The position numbers and the translations under genes are program-made. A stretch of DNA of 64,000 nt from Kalmusia sp. IMI 367209. Taxonomy: Eukaryota; Ascomycota; Dothideomycetes; Pleosporales; Didymosphaeriaceae. Below, one piece after another: positions 33,446 through 45,233 of this stretch. Location of the stretch: the NCBI GenBank assembly GCA_027946365.1, contig JAPEUQ010000008.1, positions 372,001 to 436,000 on the forward strand, given 5' to 3'. Under the pieces are notes generated by a model. It saw only the letters and a list, made by a program, of their open reading frames with translations. It was not told the DNA's origin and did not search any database. Each line of letters starts with the position of its first letter. The stretch's first letter is position 1.

Positions 33446-34536
33446 ATTCCGTCGTAGAGTTGGTACAGTAAACCAAGTGGAAAATGGGGATTCAGATCAA
33501 ATTAAGATCAATGTATTAACAATCGGATGGCGAGCACTGCCAGGCGGGAGGAGGAGTGGCATTTGAACCTGTGCCCCACATCTCAAACGTGGGATAAAGG
33601 CAGACCCTGCGTTTCGACTTCCACTGGAGAGCCCCAACACCCAAAGCAGGCGGACGTGGAAAGCCTGAATCCGGTCTGGGTGGGCATGCTGGAGACTCCT
33701 AGTCGGTGAAACCTTACAGGGAGGAGCGAATGTGCCACAACCTGAAGTCTTAGCGCACCTAATTGGCTCACCAGGCTTGATGTGCGGCAGCCGGCCGTTC
33801 GATGTAAACAGCCGACCTCTATATGCACTGCAGAGACGTATGCGATTCGGATCACTATCAGTATAGCGCAACCTAATCCAACGTTCCCTACAGTCGAGTT
33901 CTTCTGTACCAAAATATTAGATACTACACTTATGAATAAATTTCGACAGCTCTGCTGAGCAACAATCGTATTTCAGGAACGCTTGGCTACCGAATCAACA
34001 GACGAGGGATATCACTGTAATGACTCCGGTGGACATCTCCCAATGGACAGTCCTTCGGCCGAAATTGTAGATTGGTCGCCGAGGACAAGTTCAGCCAAGT
34101 GTACTCGTAAACTCGGGCCAATCAGGCCCCTGTTCAGTGTTGAACGTGGCGTGCTGACGTTTTTCCCCGTGCCTTCAGCTGCCAGCCACACATGCAGCAC
34201 ACGCAGCACACACCCAAGAAAAACTGTCCAAACGCGGTATTAGGAGACGATCCTTCTCAGCTGGACTTAACAACCGGACGAAATGAGCGCCGTAAAATTG
34301 CCATTTCTCGTATACATGGGTATTGTATCTCCGTGTCAGGTTTCATGCAGTCGTTATGGACAGTGCATGGTATCAGCTAATTTCTGTTCCCACATATATG
34401 TAGTGTATATCGTTCGAGGATTCATCTACATAGTATCAGAACTCACTCGCTATTTTGATTAGCTTTACTGTCACTTCTGCGCTGCAGTAGTCTTCTCGTC
34501 CATCCGAGACTTTTAATATTTTCTACATTTATCAAA
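33446..34536. other. Intergenic, about 1.1 kb
   Basis: Divergent spacer between the membrane glycoprotein (-) and the fasciclin gene (+). A tRNA-like T-loop match on the minus strand near 33562 does not fold into a tRNA. Confidence 0.5.
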
Positions 34537-35694
34537 ATGAAGCCCGTATCCATGCATCCACTGTACATGCTCGTTTTCCCTGCCCTCATATCCGCTACGT
34601 CTGTACTGGAAGCCTTGAACGCGGTCGGGGCGACTTCCTTTGCTCAAGAAATTCAAGCCGACCCCGCCCTCTTAGCCCTCTACACATCATCTTCGGTGCG
34701 CACGGTGTACGCGGTCCCGGACGTTTCTTACAGCAACGCTACTCTCCGCCGGCGACAGAATGGACAAAACGATGCACAGGTAAAAAGACTGCATGCCTCC
34801 TCAAAGCTCAGCGATATGGAGTCGCAGTCCCTCTTCCCAGGAGACGATATGCCAACCAACGCTGATTCTCCGGATCCGCCATCGGTGGTATCTGAAGCTG
34901 GTATCAACACAAACTCTTCGACCTCTAAGCATCGCCGTCAGTACAACAATGGCACGGTTCCTTCGACTCCCGTAAAAATTTCTTCAGGGCTAGGGAACAA
35001 AGTAAATATTATTCGCGGTGACATTCCTTACGATGGAGGAATAATCCATCTCGTTGACAAGTAAGCGTGATCCATCTCATAATAATACCTTATCTAAACT
35101 AACGGACCTCACCCAGCTTCTTCACCGTCCCGGTGTCCGTCTCCGAGACCATTAATTCTACCGGGCTGTCAACCCTCCAAACGCTACTCACACACGCAAA
35201 CCTCTCCAATACCTTCACAAATTCAAAGTCGGTAACCATCTTCACACCCAGTGATGAAGCATTCGCCGCAGCCGGAAGCAACACCAACACCACTACCCCA
35301 GAGTTGCAGAACCTCCTCCTCAACCACATTGTCCCAGATTTCAAGGGATACCTTCCCGAGTTGAAGGACGGCGCAAATTACACTACAATGGCCGGCTCGA
35401 AACTCACCATCACGGTTCGAAACAACGCATATTTTGTCAACGGCGCGCGGATCACCTCGCCGAATACTATTACTGATAACGGGGTCGCGCACGTGATTAA
35501 CGGGGTAAGTTGACGGTTGATCTTTGAACTAGTCTAGCCCCATATGGGAGCCTGATGCTGACGATTCTGCTCCATAGGTCCTGACTCCCTCACAACCTCC
35601 TTACACTGGTGCTGGGTGGGCGTTGAGGCCAGCGTATAGTCTTGTGGCTACTATTGCCGTTGTGCTGCTCGTAAATTGCCCAGAGCTGATGTGA
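34537..35694 (+). CDS. Secreted fasciclin (FAS1)-domain protein
   Basis: FAS1 proteins act in adhesion and cell-wall interactions. Exons 34537-35060, 35117-35504 and 35578-35694 (introns 56 and 73 nt, consensus ends, phases agree) give 342 residues. Signal peptide-like start: PLYMLVFPALISATS. The first ~175 residues look like a weak FAS1 half (SVLEALNAVGATSF, TVYAVPD) followed by a low-complexity, Ser/Pro-rich part. The second half is a clear FAS1 domain: LQTLLTHANLSNTFTNSKSV, then TIFTPSDEAFAA, NLLLNHIVP and NGVAHVING. Exon 3 adds a short linker and a C-terminal hydrophobic stretch (SLVATIAVVLLV) that could direct a GPI anchor, although the tail after it is short and the omega site is unclear. 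Confidence 0.85.
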
Positions 35695-36927
35695 ATTCAG
35701 ATAAAAGAGGGAGGGAAGGCCTCGGTCTTATTGACTTTTCGAAACTATAGTCCGACGTAATATGTAATTAGCGCATGGTTATGTGGATACTATACCTTTC
35801 TTCCGCTTGGAGATTATTCTAATAAATGTTATTTGAGATGCATAAGTTTAACAACCTGCTATGTGAGGGAGAAAACGGACTTAGAAATCGTAGTCAAATT
35901 CTGGCCTATTGCTGTAAAATGGCCTTACAGAAAGAAACTATTACATAACCAGTCAAAATAGAACATACTCAAGACTCCAAGCCAACGCGTAGCGAATCTA
36001 ATTCGTGCTTTTCGCAATGGTTTAGAACTTCATCGCGGCACGTTTTGACCAGTGGTAGATTGATACAACATGGAACAGTATGTTGTTGTTCGAGGTAACG
36101 GTTCTTCGACCTCGCATTAATTATCTGCCTAGGCCCAACACTCAGGTATCTATTCGTTATATTCTATGTCAAGTATTACCGTTTGCGGTCCCTTGACAAA
36201 CAATTGCATGGGGAGGAAAACCAAATTTTCAATGTCCTATGATCGTATATATGATCAATCGATCGTACGTGATAGAGTATGGACTTCTTTTCCACTATGT
36301 AATCACATAATCTCTCAGAGTTCGAAACTAATAATTTCTCCTAAGCCACATCATCCGGTATCATGCTCAATTCTTGCAGCAATTATACCGACTTTCACTC
36401 GCCTGAGCAGCCATAACAGTATCTGGCAAACTGAAGCGTAAATCTTGAAAATAAGCACAGTAATTTAAGTCTCAAACTGATTGCGCTTCAAGAGTGTTTA
36501 ACATCTCATTAAGCTGTATGGACAAGCTAGTGCCCTCCTTACCAACTTCATAGCAAGATTGAAAAGGGAATAGCGCTATCTGATGACTGCTGACAAAGGA
36601 TTACGGTAAAGAAGAAGCTCGCTTGGTCTGACCCGACTTAAACTGTTTCAACGATTGTTATAAGCATCAAGATTCACCATCTGATATCCAGTGTTATCAG
36701 CAAAAACTCCCTCCATATCATCAATAATGATGGAAATAATGATGGAATGATGATCGATAATATGGGCTGTCTATGATAGGTAGATAAGCCGATTACGACG
36801 TGCAAGGGTCCACGGAAACTTCTACGAATTTCAATTAGGCCGTTCGTCCCATTGAGGTACAAGAACCCCTCCCAATTCTAGGCTTATCCGTACTCTGGGT
36901 AACCTTGGTTTCTCCAGAAACAGGATC
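35695..36927. other. Intergenic, about 1.2 kb, AT-leaning
   Basis: No gene seen. 36719-36760 carries tandem-like variants of AATAATGATGGAA on the + strand. Confidence 0.45.
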
Positions 36928-37695
36928 ATGTCCTTCCAAGAATCGATTTCCAACGAAACAAATCTGGAATTGTCCTACACTCGCCTGTCCCCCTCGCGCC
37001 ACTCCAATGACAAAGATACTTCCCGCGCGCCCATCGTCTTCCTACATGGCATTGCAACTTGCAACAAAGAGTTTTCCCGCGTCACCCCTTTCCTTGTAAA
37101 GGATTATGATCTCATCCTCGTTGATCTACCAGGGCACTCAGGTTCCAAGAACGTCCTTCCCTTCACCATGGACAATGCCATCAGCGCGCTCTCCCATCTC
37201 GTCTCGAACAAAATAACGGGTGGCAAGGTGCACATCTTCGGCATGTCACTAGGCGGTTGCGTAGGCCTGGAGTTTGCACGAAGATGCCCTGAGCTGGTAC
37301 TCAGCCTGTTCTGCACTGTGTGCGCGCCTTTAAGTGGATACAGGAAATGGTTCATCTCGCGACCGCGTCTGATGGGCGGCATCGAGATCTTGTCCGGTAT
37401 GCTCGCGACTGAGGCGCCGTTCTGGTCCTTTATCGGCGTGGAACCGCTTCCGGGTCTCAGAGAGGAGATGCGAAGAAACCATTCCATGGAGATGCTAGGG
37501 TCGGGGTACAGTGCGTGCACTGCGTTGACCCGAGAGCGCATCGCTGAGATCCGAGGCGTGAAGATCGCTATCGTGGCGGGTGGAAAGCGTGATCACGTTA
37601 AGGAGACGAGAGAAGCTGGGAAGTTGCTCGCTAGCGTAAATCCAGAGTGTAAGGCACTAGTGGTGAGAGACGCAGTTCACTTGTGGGATTTATAA
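36928..37695 (+). CDS. Alpha/beta hydrolase, truncated by an in-frame TAA near the C-terminus
   Basis: Alpha/beta-hydrolase fold enzyme; the substrate is unknown. Motifs: oxyanion-hole segment FLHGIATC, DLPGHSGS, nucleophile elbow GMSLGG, acid region VAGGKRDH, and catalytic His in VVRDAVHLWDL. TAA at 37693-37695 follows His by three residues. The same frame continues for 26 sense codons (LPELFAQGVRAW..., MPKEFEVLQ) to a TGA at 37774-37776 and looks like the normal last helix of the fold. A CAA-to-TAA change would explain it. The catalytic triad is still encoded, so the shorter protein might fold, but the final helix is usually needed. No introns; no signal peptide. Confidence 0.78.
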   Translation: MSFQESISNETNLELSYTRLSPSRHSNDKDTSRAPIVFLHGIATCNKEFSRVTPFLVKDYDLILVDLPGHSGSKNVLPFTMDNAISALSHLVSNKITGGKVHIFGMSLGGCVGLEFARRCPELVLSLFCTVCAPLSGYRKWFISRPRLMGGIEILSGMLATEAPFWSFIGVEPLPGLREEMRRNHSMEMLGSGYSACTALTRERIAEIRGVKIAIVAGGKRDHVKETREAGKLLASVNPECKALVVRDAVHLWDL

Positions 37696-37776
37696 CTTCC
37701 GGAACTGTTCGCACAAGGCGTGAGAGCCTGGGTTGAAGGCAATGAAATGCCGAAGGAATTCGAAGTGTTGCAATGA

Positions 37777-40700
37777 CTAATAGGAGCCTGAAAAGGAGGA
37801 GAAACGAGAATATGTTGACTGTATCGGACTTTCATGCTAATCGAGTATTGTATGATAGAGTGCGTATTATGATTGTCATTATTGGTAGGCGCCTGTGGGT
37901 GTGCGAATGGTGGTGCTCATCACAGCTGTGCGCCAAATTGTGACCTCCACACATCAGCGCCGAAGGCGGGTATTCTCCATTATGTAGCCATAGCACTACT
38001 TGAGCAGCCCAACTTGACTTCTTTGAGTCTTCTCCTTGTCTTCACGCCGGTCAGGAGCTTTAGGTCGCGGAGGCACTAGTTGCGGTCGGGTCTAGCAGGC
38101 AGCATATCGCTCCAACACTACGAAGTATTGTCGTTCGTGACAAACTAGCGCTACCGAGAAGACTCGGCGATGATGAGGAACTATTATTGTAAGTGCTGTA
38201 CGTTGAGACCCAATGCAACCAGTATGTGGGGGGGTAGGTGCTTCAAGGCCAATACCGCGACCTGTAATCCGCAATAGAATTTTCCTTTACGGGTCCTCGA
38301 CAAACGGCCAGAGCAACCAAAAAAGCCAATGCTCTACGCGCCACCTGCTACTGAAACCGGAATACTCATTGTTTACGGTAGGTAGGGAATCAGAACTCCG
38401 AAGTCTGCGTCCGCTAATATACTGTATATCGTGAACAGCTTTGGTGTTGGCTTGCATGTTGCGGTTGGTGTCAGATCCTAGCCTCAAGAATAGTAGTGTC
38501 AGCTATCAGGTGCCGACTAGACACAGGTATCGAATTTTTCCTCCTTCATCACCTTGCTCTTAAGTTCGTCAATTCATAATTCATTCATACGCCCTTCTGT
38601 AGTCTACTCACTTCTTTATTCCATTACATGGAGGCAATCTTTTTAGAACAAGAATCTGTTCTTACGTGTCCAGCTCAGATGTTGTTTAATCATTTGTTTC
38701 AGGCCTCTTGCCCCATGATTGATTGCATTATTACTCTTGTCTGCCAACCATTTTGCGTGCACTGAGAATCTGTGCGGGATATTATCAAACGTACCTAGGG
38801 ATCCGCCATAGCTTCAAGGAACCTTCCGAAGCACTTGAAGACCACAAATCTAAATGAAACTATCTATCATGCCGTAAGCTATTGTAAAGTTGGGGCCCTA
38901 CGCCTGACAGGCCTGCAGTGTGCACTCGCTTTTTCGATCATGCTAGATTGCAATCATAATTTCATTAACAGAAAAGAACGTATAATGTCGTCATACAGGA
39001 TCGAAAATAGAAGGTTTGGTTGTTCCGCGGATTCATGGAGGGATGGCTCCGACACCCATGCAAGGATTTACGAAGATGCCCCTAAACAACAGTATCAATC
39101 TACAATGTAATCTCCTTGAAAATTCAAACATTCCAGGCTTCACGATATGTTCTGCAGCAGCGCATATGCATGCATATGTACAATGACTTCGCAAATTAGG
39201 ATTGACTGACTCATACGCAATGATTATGGCTTTGTATTGGCTCTCGACTTCTACACCATATGCAAGTATTTGGCGGATCAGTGAAAGTCAAATGGAATTG
39301 AGATATATCTGTTTAGGCGCTCGGTATGCGCAGTTTTCTTTTCGTACAGCCTCAGATTGCATGCGGTCCTTCTACCAGATTTCTGGCCTGCCTTATAATT
39401 TCTCCCCGCAAAGATCTTGCATCGGCAGCGTGCAAACGCGGGGATAGATTGTCCCATCCATGGTTCAGGTTCGGCACTCGGCCAGATGGCAACCTCACGT
39501 CAATGTTGATCGCAGATGCCCGACGCACAGCCTCATCCTCAATAGAAGAAATTTCTCAGAACAGACAGCAAAAGAATTATCGTGATTCGTGAGTCTTTTA
39601 TTGTACCATGTAGCGCAGGTTTTAAGCAGGTGAATCCGAATTTTGACAGCAGACTTTTGAATTTTCGTATCAGCTTACACCAGCGATACGCGCTTCGTTA
39701 TACAGAAACTCACAGAACTTCGGGGATCTGCAATGAGCATTGAAAGAATTTGCACACTCAAAGTGAAGCCATGCAGTGCTCATGTTCGACGCGTTTGTCT
39801 TGGCACCTCGCGTCGGCTGACAAGAAGGATAAACGAGGACTGCTGCCGGCAGAATGCGCCGCCTCATTGCGAGATTACATTTGGGCGAATTAAAAACATG
39901 TTATTGCATTTACCACGTTGCAACACTCGTGTTGTAATCGTTATTCCTAGGACCTGCGGCTGTCGAGATGTTATTCCCGTCCTCTCGAGTCTCGTCCACG
40001 TTGCATATTGATTCCCTCATGGGGACCAAAGAAATCCGTTTCCTCAATCCATGATCTACAGCACAAAAAATGATTCACTTGTATGACTGCAAATTCTATC
40101 GACATACAGACCCGCTGATGTGAGCTCAGTGCACCTATGGTATCGGCTGCATCTTTCCTACAACAGGGTTAAGCGCCACCACGTTTGCAAAGCTCGTGTA
40201 ACTCGCACGTAACCACTCATTGCTTTCCTTAAATTAAGTTTAATCTTGGGTCGACGAAAAGTTTTCTGTGTTGGTCAAGGTACGAGACAACCGACTTGGC
40301 AACAACAAGCATACAGCATGCTGACCCTGACAGTGAAACATTCACTACTCCACAATTGGCTACAAATAACGACCTTCTCGGGAACAAAATGCAGTAATGT
40401 AAGGCTACATACGATCACATAGCCCAGACTACTATGGCTTTCGTTCGAGCTAAGTTCTCCAACTCAGCACTAGCACACCGGCGTCGGAACGATGCAGCTC
40501 AGAGCCGCGTGCCGCCCTCCTTCACTTTCCCCAACAAGTTCCCCGCAGCTACCAGATCTCCATAGATTGACTCGCATCTGCCGGTCTCTTTTTTGCGAGA
40601 CTCGTTGGTGCTTGCCCCATGGCGTACACCTGATACCCCCTAGTCCTTGCAATTACCAACTCATCTATCTACCTTCCAACGTTGCACATGCTGTCGGCAC

Positions 40701-40837
40701 TCAACCGGTTGGTGTCTCAATAGCCTTGCGCCCAGGCAGATACGCTTACTCATATCTTGCATAGTATAAGTCAAGACGCGCTTTCTCCAACATGTTGTTG
40801 TGTGGTCAGGCAAGTGGATTAAGCCCTCTTCTCCAAC
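37777..40837. other. Intergenic, about 3 kb
   Basis: The longest gene-free stretch in the left half. I see no frame with coding character; frames of up to 92 codons occur but match nothing. The last ~300 bases are the tyrosinase promoter. Confidence 0.5.
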
Positions 40838-42315
40838 ATGGCTGGAGGCTCAACACTAAGGGGACTGTATGCCCTCTTGGTTTCGCTGTCGTTCTTTTCA
40901 GTGCTTTGTGCGGCGGATGCGGTTTCGGATTTGCAAACAAAGGGCAGGGCTGCTGTCGATGCAGCGGTAGCCTCCTCGACGACTTGCACGAAGGACAAGC
41001 TGCAGGTTAGGAAGGAGTGGTATGTCTATGAGCTCAGCTGTGTTTCCAGGATATCACTGACAAAATTATACAGGGGTGATATCACTGCTGCAGAGAAAAA
41101 GGCTTATATTGCTGCGGTCTTGTGTAAGCTCACACTTTGAGGCAGGTGAATTTTGCGAACTGACTATGCATCAGGTATCACTAAGGCACCCTCCAAACTT
41201 TCTGCAACCACATACCCAGGCGCAAAGACCCGTTACGATGATTTCGTTGCCATCCACATGAAGAATACCATGTCCATACACGGCACTGTAAGCCTCACAG
41301 CGGTTCTTAAACTCATCACCCTCCTAATATCATCCAGGGCAACTTCCTCTCATGGCACCGATACTTTACGTTCGCTTACGAGCAAGCTCTGCGGAAAGAA
41401 TGCGGATACAACGGAACTCAGCCTGTTAGTATTACACAACACTATTTTGAACGATGCACTCATAGAAATCCACAGTACTGGGACTGGGGTAGATGGGCCG
41501 CGAGCCCAGAAACATCGCCCATTTTCGACGGCAGTGACACTAGCATAAGTGGCCAGGGCGAAAAGGTAACACACAATAGCAACGGGATGAAGCCTGCGGG
41601 CAACGGCGGCGGCTGCATCAGCGGGCCGTTCAAGGACATGAAGGTCAACCTAGGGTACGTTCTCTTCACCTTGAATCGCCTACCACCGGTGTGAATTCTG
41701 ATCGAAACTGTGTAGCCCAATGGCAGCCCTCGGCGACACGTCGCCGCCCAAAAACCCTCGCAGCGACGGCTATGGCTACAACCCACGCTGCATCAAGCGG
41801 GACATTTCAAACTATCTTACGCAGCGTGATGCGACAACCGCGAAGATTGCGAGTCTTATCACGGGTCAGACTACCATCGCAAATTTCCAGAACCAGATGC
41901 AGTCCGGTACCGGCGTGCATCCTGCTGGCCACTTCACCATCAGCGGAGACCCAGGCTCTGGTACGCTACTCTTTTGTCATTGCTTTCCTCATCCTTTGAG
42001 TCCTCTATGCTTCCTCGCCCCCTTCTCATCACGTTCGCTAACATAAGCTTAGACTTCTACGTCTCCCCTGGCGACCCGGCCTTCTGGCTGCACCACGGCA
42101 TGATCGACCGCGTGTGGTACATCTGGCAGACGCAGGACTTCACTAAGAGGCAGCAAGTCATTGCGGGAGGGACCAGCATGATGGGGTTTGGGTCTAAGGC
42201 GGCAACGCTGGATGATCCTGTGGATTTGGAGGTGTTGAATGTGGATGGGAAGGCGTACAAGATCAAGGATTTGGTTAGTACGGTTGCGGGGCCGTTTTGT
42301 TACGTTTATGAGTAA
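40838..42315 (+). CDS. Secreted tyrosinase / polyphenol oxidase-like copper protein
   Basis: Type-3 copper oxidase that hydroxylates phenols or oxidises catechols. Seven exons: 40838-41019, 41074-41123, 41175-41287, 41338-41424, 41476-41654, 41716-41960, 42053-42315; all six introns have GT-AG ends and agree in phase, giving 372 residues. N-terminal signal peptide (LYALLVSLSFFSVLCA). The CuA site has three His in VAIHMKN...SIHGTGNFLSWHRYF. The CuB site is VHPAGH...AFWLHHGMIDRVWYIWQ. The linker GYNGTQP/YWDWGRWA forms across intron 4. There is no C-terminal shielding domain as in latent tyrosinases; the protein stops soon after CuB (GPFCYVYE). Short forms like this occur in secondary-metabolite clusters, but no such cluster is evident here. 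Confidence 0.93.
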
Positions 42316-44018
42316 GGAAGGTTGAGGGAAGAGGGATGGGAGGAGGGTTGCGTGTGTCGTAGACCATCACGGTGGGGGCCATGTGAAGATGTGTACTTTC
42401 AGTTGAGGGCTATTTGATGGATTAAGTAGTGCATATGTACTGATCAAGATATTTCCATCTACATTCAAGTATTCCGTGTCGTGGTTGTTGAAGCAAGAGA
42501 AAGAGCAAAGTCAAGGAGTGGACTCATATAGCTGGTCATCGCATCGCAGACATGTTCTAGAAGTGGTAAATAGTAGATAGATATTAGCGTAGATACTACG
42601 GCAGAGATATTATATGGGGTGTATCTTGGCAGCCTTCAGCAATTGGAGAGGAAAAAGGAATGTCGTAACCAATGATAATGAGGTGTTCAAAGAGGGACAG
42701 AACCCCGCAATATACAACGCAATAAGCACGACGAAGACGGCAATACGAAAGTGGCGGAGCAGCTTGTATCAGAGGGCTCAGAACCCGGTCAACCATTTCT
42801 AGATTGTTGGAGTTGATCGGTATTTGTCTCGATCCTAAATTGGTTAAGAACGCTCTAGCTTCGACAGGCATGGACAACGAAACCTTTAGCCTTGCATGAC
42901 TTTCCTACAGTTATAAGCGATGGCAAAAACGCCGTGGACATTGGACAGGTGATTGCCGCTGCTTCTGCCAGAGCTGCGAAACTGCTCGCCTCACCAAAGA
43001 TGAAGATTTGGCCTGGCTCTGAGACTAGGATATTACGTCCATCTTAGGCAAAGAAAAAAGGCCGAACGCGAACTCTATCATTCACATTTGCGTCTTGAGG
43101 CTTCCGTGACTGAAGACGATGAAAGATGAGAAGCGTGTGCTCGCCACCCCAAGCACTTTCCGCGGCTTAGGCATACCCTAGATGCTCCGGATGGCCCTCC
43201 GATGATGATGGGGCTTGACATGCACCTATCTATTCCAAAATTCGGTTAGCATTGAACCTGCGATAGTGCTAAAAGCGTTTGAGACAGTCATCAAGAAATT
43301 ACTGGCGAAAGATCTTAACATAGGCATGGCTTTTCGGCGTACGAAGAATGAGAGGCAAAACAATCCCCTTTCAGAGGAGAATCCATCACGTTTTTTGAAA
43401 CAATAGCCATGTAGGCTGACTCCACACTAGATTAGATCAGTCGAGGAAGAATTTACAGGTCACTCATTTCAGAAGGTTTCCTTACACACCTCCCCACTGT
43501 CCCCAAAGTAGAGTGCTATATCGTACTCATGGAAATTTCTAATTCCGTAGTAAACAAGACACATCCACCACTCATTTCACACATAATTCCAGATAATTAT
43601 CGATAAGACCTCGACATGTGTATCATCAGATGTTCCTAGAACTTCATAAGCTTGAGATCGCAATCTCGATCCCTTGCCTAATGAAGCATGGAATCACTTC
43701 AGCCAGCCATAACACCGGGATCTACATCCGGGTGAAGCGACGGCAAGCCTAGCCGAGAGTGAAGTTGTGGCTCTGCTAAGAATGGTGACTGAACTGCACG
43801 CAAGCTGCATATGTCAACCTAGAAATTCGTTCCTCTACTTGCATGGTCCTATTTTTCTGCTAACATTGTCGAGACAAATGGAATTATCATTATCTACCAA
43901 CACTACTTCTTTTAACAGCCACTGATTGGTGTGGAGGATGTTTCGATGGAGAGGTGGAGAATTGAAGTATGCACGACATTTTGATGCAAATCATTGGGTG
44001 ACCAAACGTATGTCAGCA

Positions 44019-44034
44019 ATAGATAGATAGATAG
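44019..44034 (+). repeat. ATAG tetranucleotide microsatellite, four copies
   Basis: Four perfect ATAG units. Confidence 0.8.
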
Positions 44035-44455
44035 TTCCTGCATCTGTTCAAGTGTGGGGGAAAACGTGTTGTCCCACGTTCCCCAATAAGCCGCGCATAA
44101 GCGAGCCTTCCCCATCCGGCAGTCCCCAACAACCATCGATCGCAGCCGCATATTTGATTAATCACGTGAGACTAGTGTCATCTTCTAGGCTAGCGCAACC
44201 CGTGACGTCGCGCCTTCGATCTTCATCGCGTCGTACGTTCTCTCGCATTCATCACCCACACCTGAGCACGGGTAAGGAACCCCCTCCACAACAACCCAAC
44301 AATGCCATGATCTCCTTTCCGTAGCTCCTCAGACACGACTACACAAGCTCTTGAACCGAACCGCAGACTAAATCTTCACCAGTTCCCAAAGACCGAAACC
44401 CCCTCCCCCGGAAGGACGCCCCCGGCCTAATCACCCGCGTGGCATCCCATGGCCG

Positions 44456-44475
44456 GAGTCGCCTCGCGGCGACTC
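44456..44475. repeat. Perfect 8-bp stem, 4-nt loop hairpin
   Basis: GAGTCGCC at 44456-44463 pairs with GGCGACTC at 44468-44475 around a TCGC loop. It has no T tract after it, and bacterial-type terminators do not apply here. Confidence 0.6.
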
Positions 44476-45233
44476 AGAGAACAGATATCGTAGGGCATCG
44501 CGCTCGGCACTCCTCCAAACCTCGCACCGCAACCACCCCCACCGCGCATTGAGGAATCAGTAAAAGGGTCGAGGCCCCTCTTCTGAGAGGCCGCTGACGA
44601 CTTCAGTAGTTTTCAATCCGAGCGCCACCTCCCTTACGTCTCTCTCAGGATTTCCCTGGTAGGACGAATGCAAGGGAGGCGTAGTGTCGGGGTGTCTGGG
44701 CATTGTTGTTGCGCGTGTGCATGGTCTGGAGGGTGATTGTGTGGAGGAACATTCTTCGGCCTGACGGCAGACAATTGCTGCTCAGGGTCAAGGGTCCGGT
44801 GATGATGTCCCTGACTGGGGCATTAAAGCCAAAATTGAAGTTTATAGCCCGGTGACGCAGATGCTGAGCTGAGAAGCAAGGTGCCTGCAGACCCGTGGTT
44901 ATGCGTGAGAACAGCAGGAGAGCTAATCTGAGGACCAAAAAATACGTTATCTTTTACGAGTCTGTAATGTGAATGTGAGCGGTGGATGGCCATGGTCGGG
45001 GTCATGTGGTACGTTTGAAGTTTGTCAAGTTTTTGATCGCTAGGAGAGTAATATGAACAGTGACGCTAGGAGGAAAGAAAAACGCTATCAATAGCTGTCC
45101 GCACCCAGACCAGATCCCACTCATCCAGCCTTTTACATGCGCAGCCATCCAATGCCAATGCCAAACCCGCCTCCATTCCTCTTCCCTATACAACTCCCAT
45201 CCCTCCCAATCTTCATTTCGTAACCAAGCTAAT

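Larger units (their letters stand above)
42316..45233. other. Intergenic, about 2.9 kb
   Basis: No supported gene. 44240-44640 is GC-rich and contains a hairpin. The minus-strand frame at 44645-44938 (97 codons) starts with a hydrophobic stretch but matches nothing I know. Confidence 0.45.

Noticed and set aside
33540..33600. tRNA candidate on the minus strand with a GGTTCAAAT T-loop
   Set aside because: Flanking bases do not form an acceptor stem, D-arm or anticodon arm.
44645..44938. 97-codon minus-strand frame with a hydrophobic start
   Set aside because: No family match, no clear splice partners, and it starts directly behind the lectin 3' flank; kept as unassigned.
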